A stretch of DNA of 8,205 nt, taken from the NCBI GenBank assembly GCA_030747475.1, contig JASLKO010000118.1, positions 1 to 8,205 on the forward strand, in the 5' to 3' direction. Position 1 is the stretch's first letter, and the number at the start of each line of letters is the position of its first letter. The notes beneath the pieces are model-generated. The model saw only the letters and a list, made by a program, of their open reading frames with translations, had not been told where the DNA came from and did not search any database. A program made the translations under genes and the position numbers. The DNA is from Candidatus Thalassarchaeaceae archaeon. Its GTDB lineage: Archaea > Thermoplasmatota > Poseidoniia > Poseidoniales > Thalassarchaeaceae. This document shows positions 7,225-8,205 of this stretch, piece after piece.

Positions 7225-7692
7225 ATGGTTGATTTGAGGGATAACCAGGGTCGGCGTTGGCAGATTGCCATCGGTTCAAGCGAAGCAAATTGCGATGACG
7301 AAGTTGTGCAAAACGAGCACACTTTCGAAATTGATGCACGCCCAAATCGAATGTGGGTCGATGGTCAATTGGCACACGCAACCAAGGTTGGTGACGATTG
7401 GTGGATTCACATGGATGGTCGAATCCACATTGTGTCGATTGATGAACAAGGTGCGGGCGGTTCAGGGGATGATGGAGGGATGACTGCACCCATGCCAGGG
7501 AAGGTATTGGAAATACTCTGCAAAGTAGGCGATCAAGTCGAGGTCGGTCAAACATTGATTGTGATGGAGGCAATGAAGATGGAGCATCGTATCGCTGCCA
7601 ATGAATCCGGGGTGATTGTCTCAATCCACCATGAGGTGGGGGAACAAGTGGATGCAGGCGCGACTCTCATCGATATTGATGAATCTGAATAA
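7225..7692 (+). CDS. Biotin carboxyl carrier protein of the methylcrotonyl-CoA carboxylase (partial BT domain plus biotinyl domain)
   Basis: This 155-residue protein carries biotin between the LiuD carboxylase and the LiuB carboxyltransferase. The C-terminal biotinyl domain (about 85-152) has TAPMPGKVLEIL (87-98), VGDQVEVGQTL (101-111), and the biotinylation motif MEAMKMEH (114-121) with Lys118 as the expected biotin site. The symmetric partner strand is GVIVSIHHEVGEQVDAGATLIDID. Residues 1-75 (for example WQIAIG, FEIDA, WWIHMDGRIHIVSID) form beta strands resembling the later part of the BT domain that, in one-chain MCC alpha proteins, joins the carrier to the carboxyltransferase. A glycine-rich linker, GAGGSGDDGG (76-85), separates the two parts. 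It starts 10 bases after the liuD stop, in the +1 frame relative to it. It could be a true separate subunit or the rest of a frameshifted liuD. The SD and ATG in place favour a real gene. Confidence 0.85.
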   Translation: MVDLRDNQGRRWQIAIGSSEANCDDEVVQNEHTFEIDARPNRMWVDGQLAHATKVGDDWWIHMDGRIHIVSIDEQGAGGSGDDGGMTAPMPGKVLEILCKVGDQVEVGQTLIVMEAMKMEHRIAANESGVIVSIHHEVGEQVDAGATLIDIDESE

Positions 7693-7694
7693 TC

Positions 7695-7720
7695 CAATTG
7701 GAAATTCAATTTACCAATTG
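7695..7720. other. AT-rich hairpin between the convergent biotin carrier gene and serS
   Basis: CAATTGG (7695-7701) pairs perfectly with CCAATTG (7714-7720). Inside it AAAT (7702-7705) pairs with ATTT (7709-7712), leaving a TCA loop and one bulged A. It spans the 18-base gap and the serS stop codon. It might help define both transcript 3' ends, but it has no T-tract on the + strand and could be chance in AT-rich sequence. Confidence 0.35.
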
Positions 7721-8205
7721 CAAGATTCAAGAATTTTCTGGCCACCCATATAGGGTTGAAGTACGTCTGGAACACGAACACGTCCATCTTCCAACTGATA
7801 TTGTTCCATGATTGCAACCAATGCCCGGCTGGTTGCCGCAGCGGTTGAATTCAGGGTGTGTACTGCAGCATTTCCTTCCGTGGTCCTGAATCGCATTCTC
7901 AATCGATTGGCTTGGTAATCTGTACAATTGGAACACGATACGATTTCCTTGTATTCGCCACGGCCTGGCAACCATGCTTCCAAATCGTATTTCTTGGCGG
8001 CAACGGTGCCCATATCACCCGTGCAGATATTGACAACCTCATAGTGAATGCCAAGCTCATCCCAAAGATCAACACAATTGGTAAGCAATTCTTCGTGAGC
8101 GTCCCAAGATTGATCTGGATGTGAAATGATAATTTGTTCTATCTTGGTGAATTGATGAACTCGCCAAATGCCCTTGTCACCTTGACCATGAGCGCCAACT
8201 TCTCT
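7711..8205 (-). CDS. serS: Seryl-tRNA synthetase, C-terminal catalytic part (5' end outside window)
   Basis: The last 164 residues of a class II seryl-tRNA synthetase, which charges tRNA-Ser with serine, are visible. The frame is open to the window edge, so the N-terminal coiled-coil arm and motif 1 lie beyond it. Visible are motif 2 (REVGAHG at 1-7, then GIWRVHQFTKIEQ at 12-24), the core segment KKYDLEAWLPGRGEYKEIVS (71-90), CSNCTDYQANRLRMRF (91-106), HTLNSTAAATSRALVAIMEQYQ (116-137, motif 3 with Arg127), and the ending VPDVLQPYMGG (145-155). This is the common SerRS type, not the rare methanogen type. EVG-HG in motif 2 and ATSR in motif 3 look closer to archaeal and eukaryotic enzymes than to bacterial ones. 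The gene converges on the liu cluster and is functionally unrelated to it. Confidence 0.95.
   Translation of the reverse strand, partial: REVGAHGQGDKGIWRVHQFTKIEQIIISHPDQSWDAHEELLTNCVDLWDELGIHYEVVNICTGDMGTVAAKKYDLEAWLPGRGEYKEIVSCSNCTDYQANRLRMRFRTTEGNAAVHTLNSTAAATSRALVAIMEQYQLEDGRVRVPDVLQPYMGGQKILESCNW

Overview
The window looks archaeal, most likely a marine aerobic heterotroph of the Poseidoniales (Marine Group II, Thermoplasmatota) type. Four things point there. It has a DUF63 membrane protein, a family known essentially from archaea. It has a long SlyD-like FKBP with an archaeal C-terminal extension. Its seryl-tRNA synthetase carries archaeal/eukaryotic-like signatures (EVGAHG, SCSNCTDYQA, ATSRALVAI). 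Its genes use GAGGTG-like Shine-Dalgarno (SD) sites. The lineage is an inference from protein character, because no rRNA marker is present.

Layout, left to right: (1) 1-996, the C-terminal half of a CcmF-type cytochrome c heme lyase, cut by the window edge. (2) 997-1084, a short GC-rich intergenic stretch with small hairpins. (3) 1085-1780, an FKBP/SlyD-type prolyl isomerase. (4) 1814-3130, a DUF63 polytopic membrane protein of unknown function. (5) 3183-7692, a tight four-gene cluster for the middle of leucine degradation: carboxyltransferase (liuB), enoyl-CoA hydratase of the methylglutaconyl-CoA type (liuC), biotin carboxylase (liuD), and a separate small biotin-carrier protein. (6) 7711-8205 on the minus strand, the 3' end of serS, convergent with the cluster and only 18 bases away.

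The liu genes should work as one unit. LiuD plus the carrier protein carboxylate biotin, LiuB moves the carboxyl group to 3-methylcrotonyl-CoA, and LiuC hydrates the resulting 3-methylglutaconyl-CoA to HMG-CoA. Isovaleryl-CoA dehydrogenase and HMG-CoA lyase, the steps before and after, are not in the window. At each of the three internal junctions the upstream stop codon lies inside or against the SD of the next gene, so translation is probably coupled.

The most notable points are the methylcrotonyl-CoA carboxylase alpha chain, which is split into two polypeptides inside its BT domain, and a strong small hairpin that covers the ribosome binding site of liuB. I do not see a wholly new defence or mobile system. 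No CRISPR, insertion sequence, tRNA or rRNA is present.
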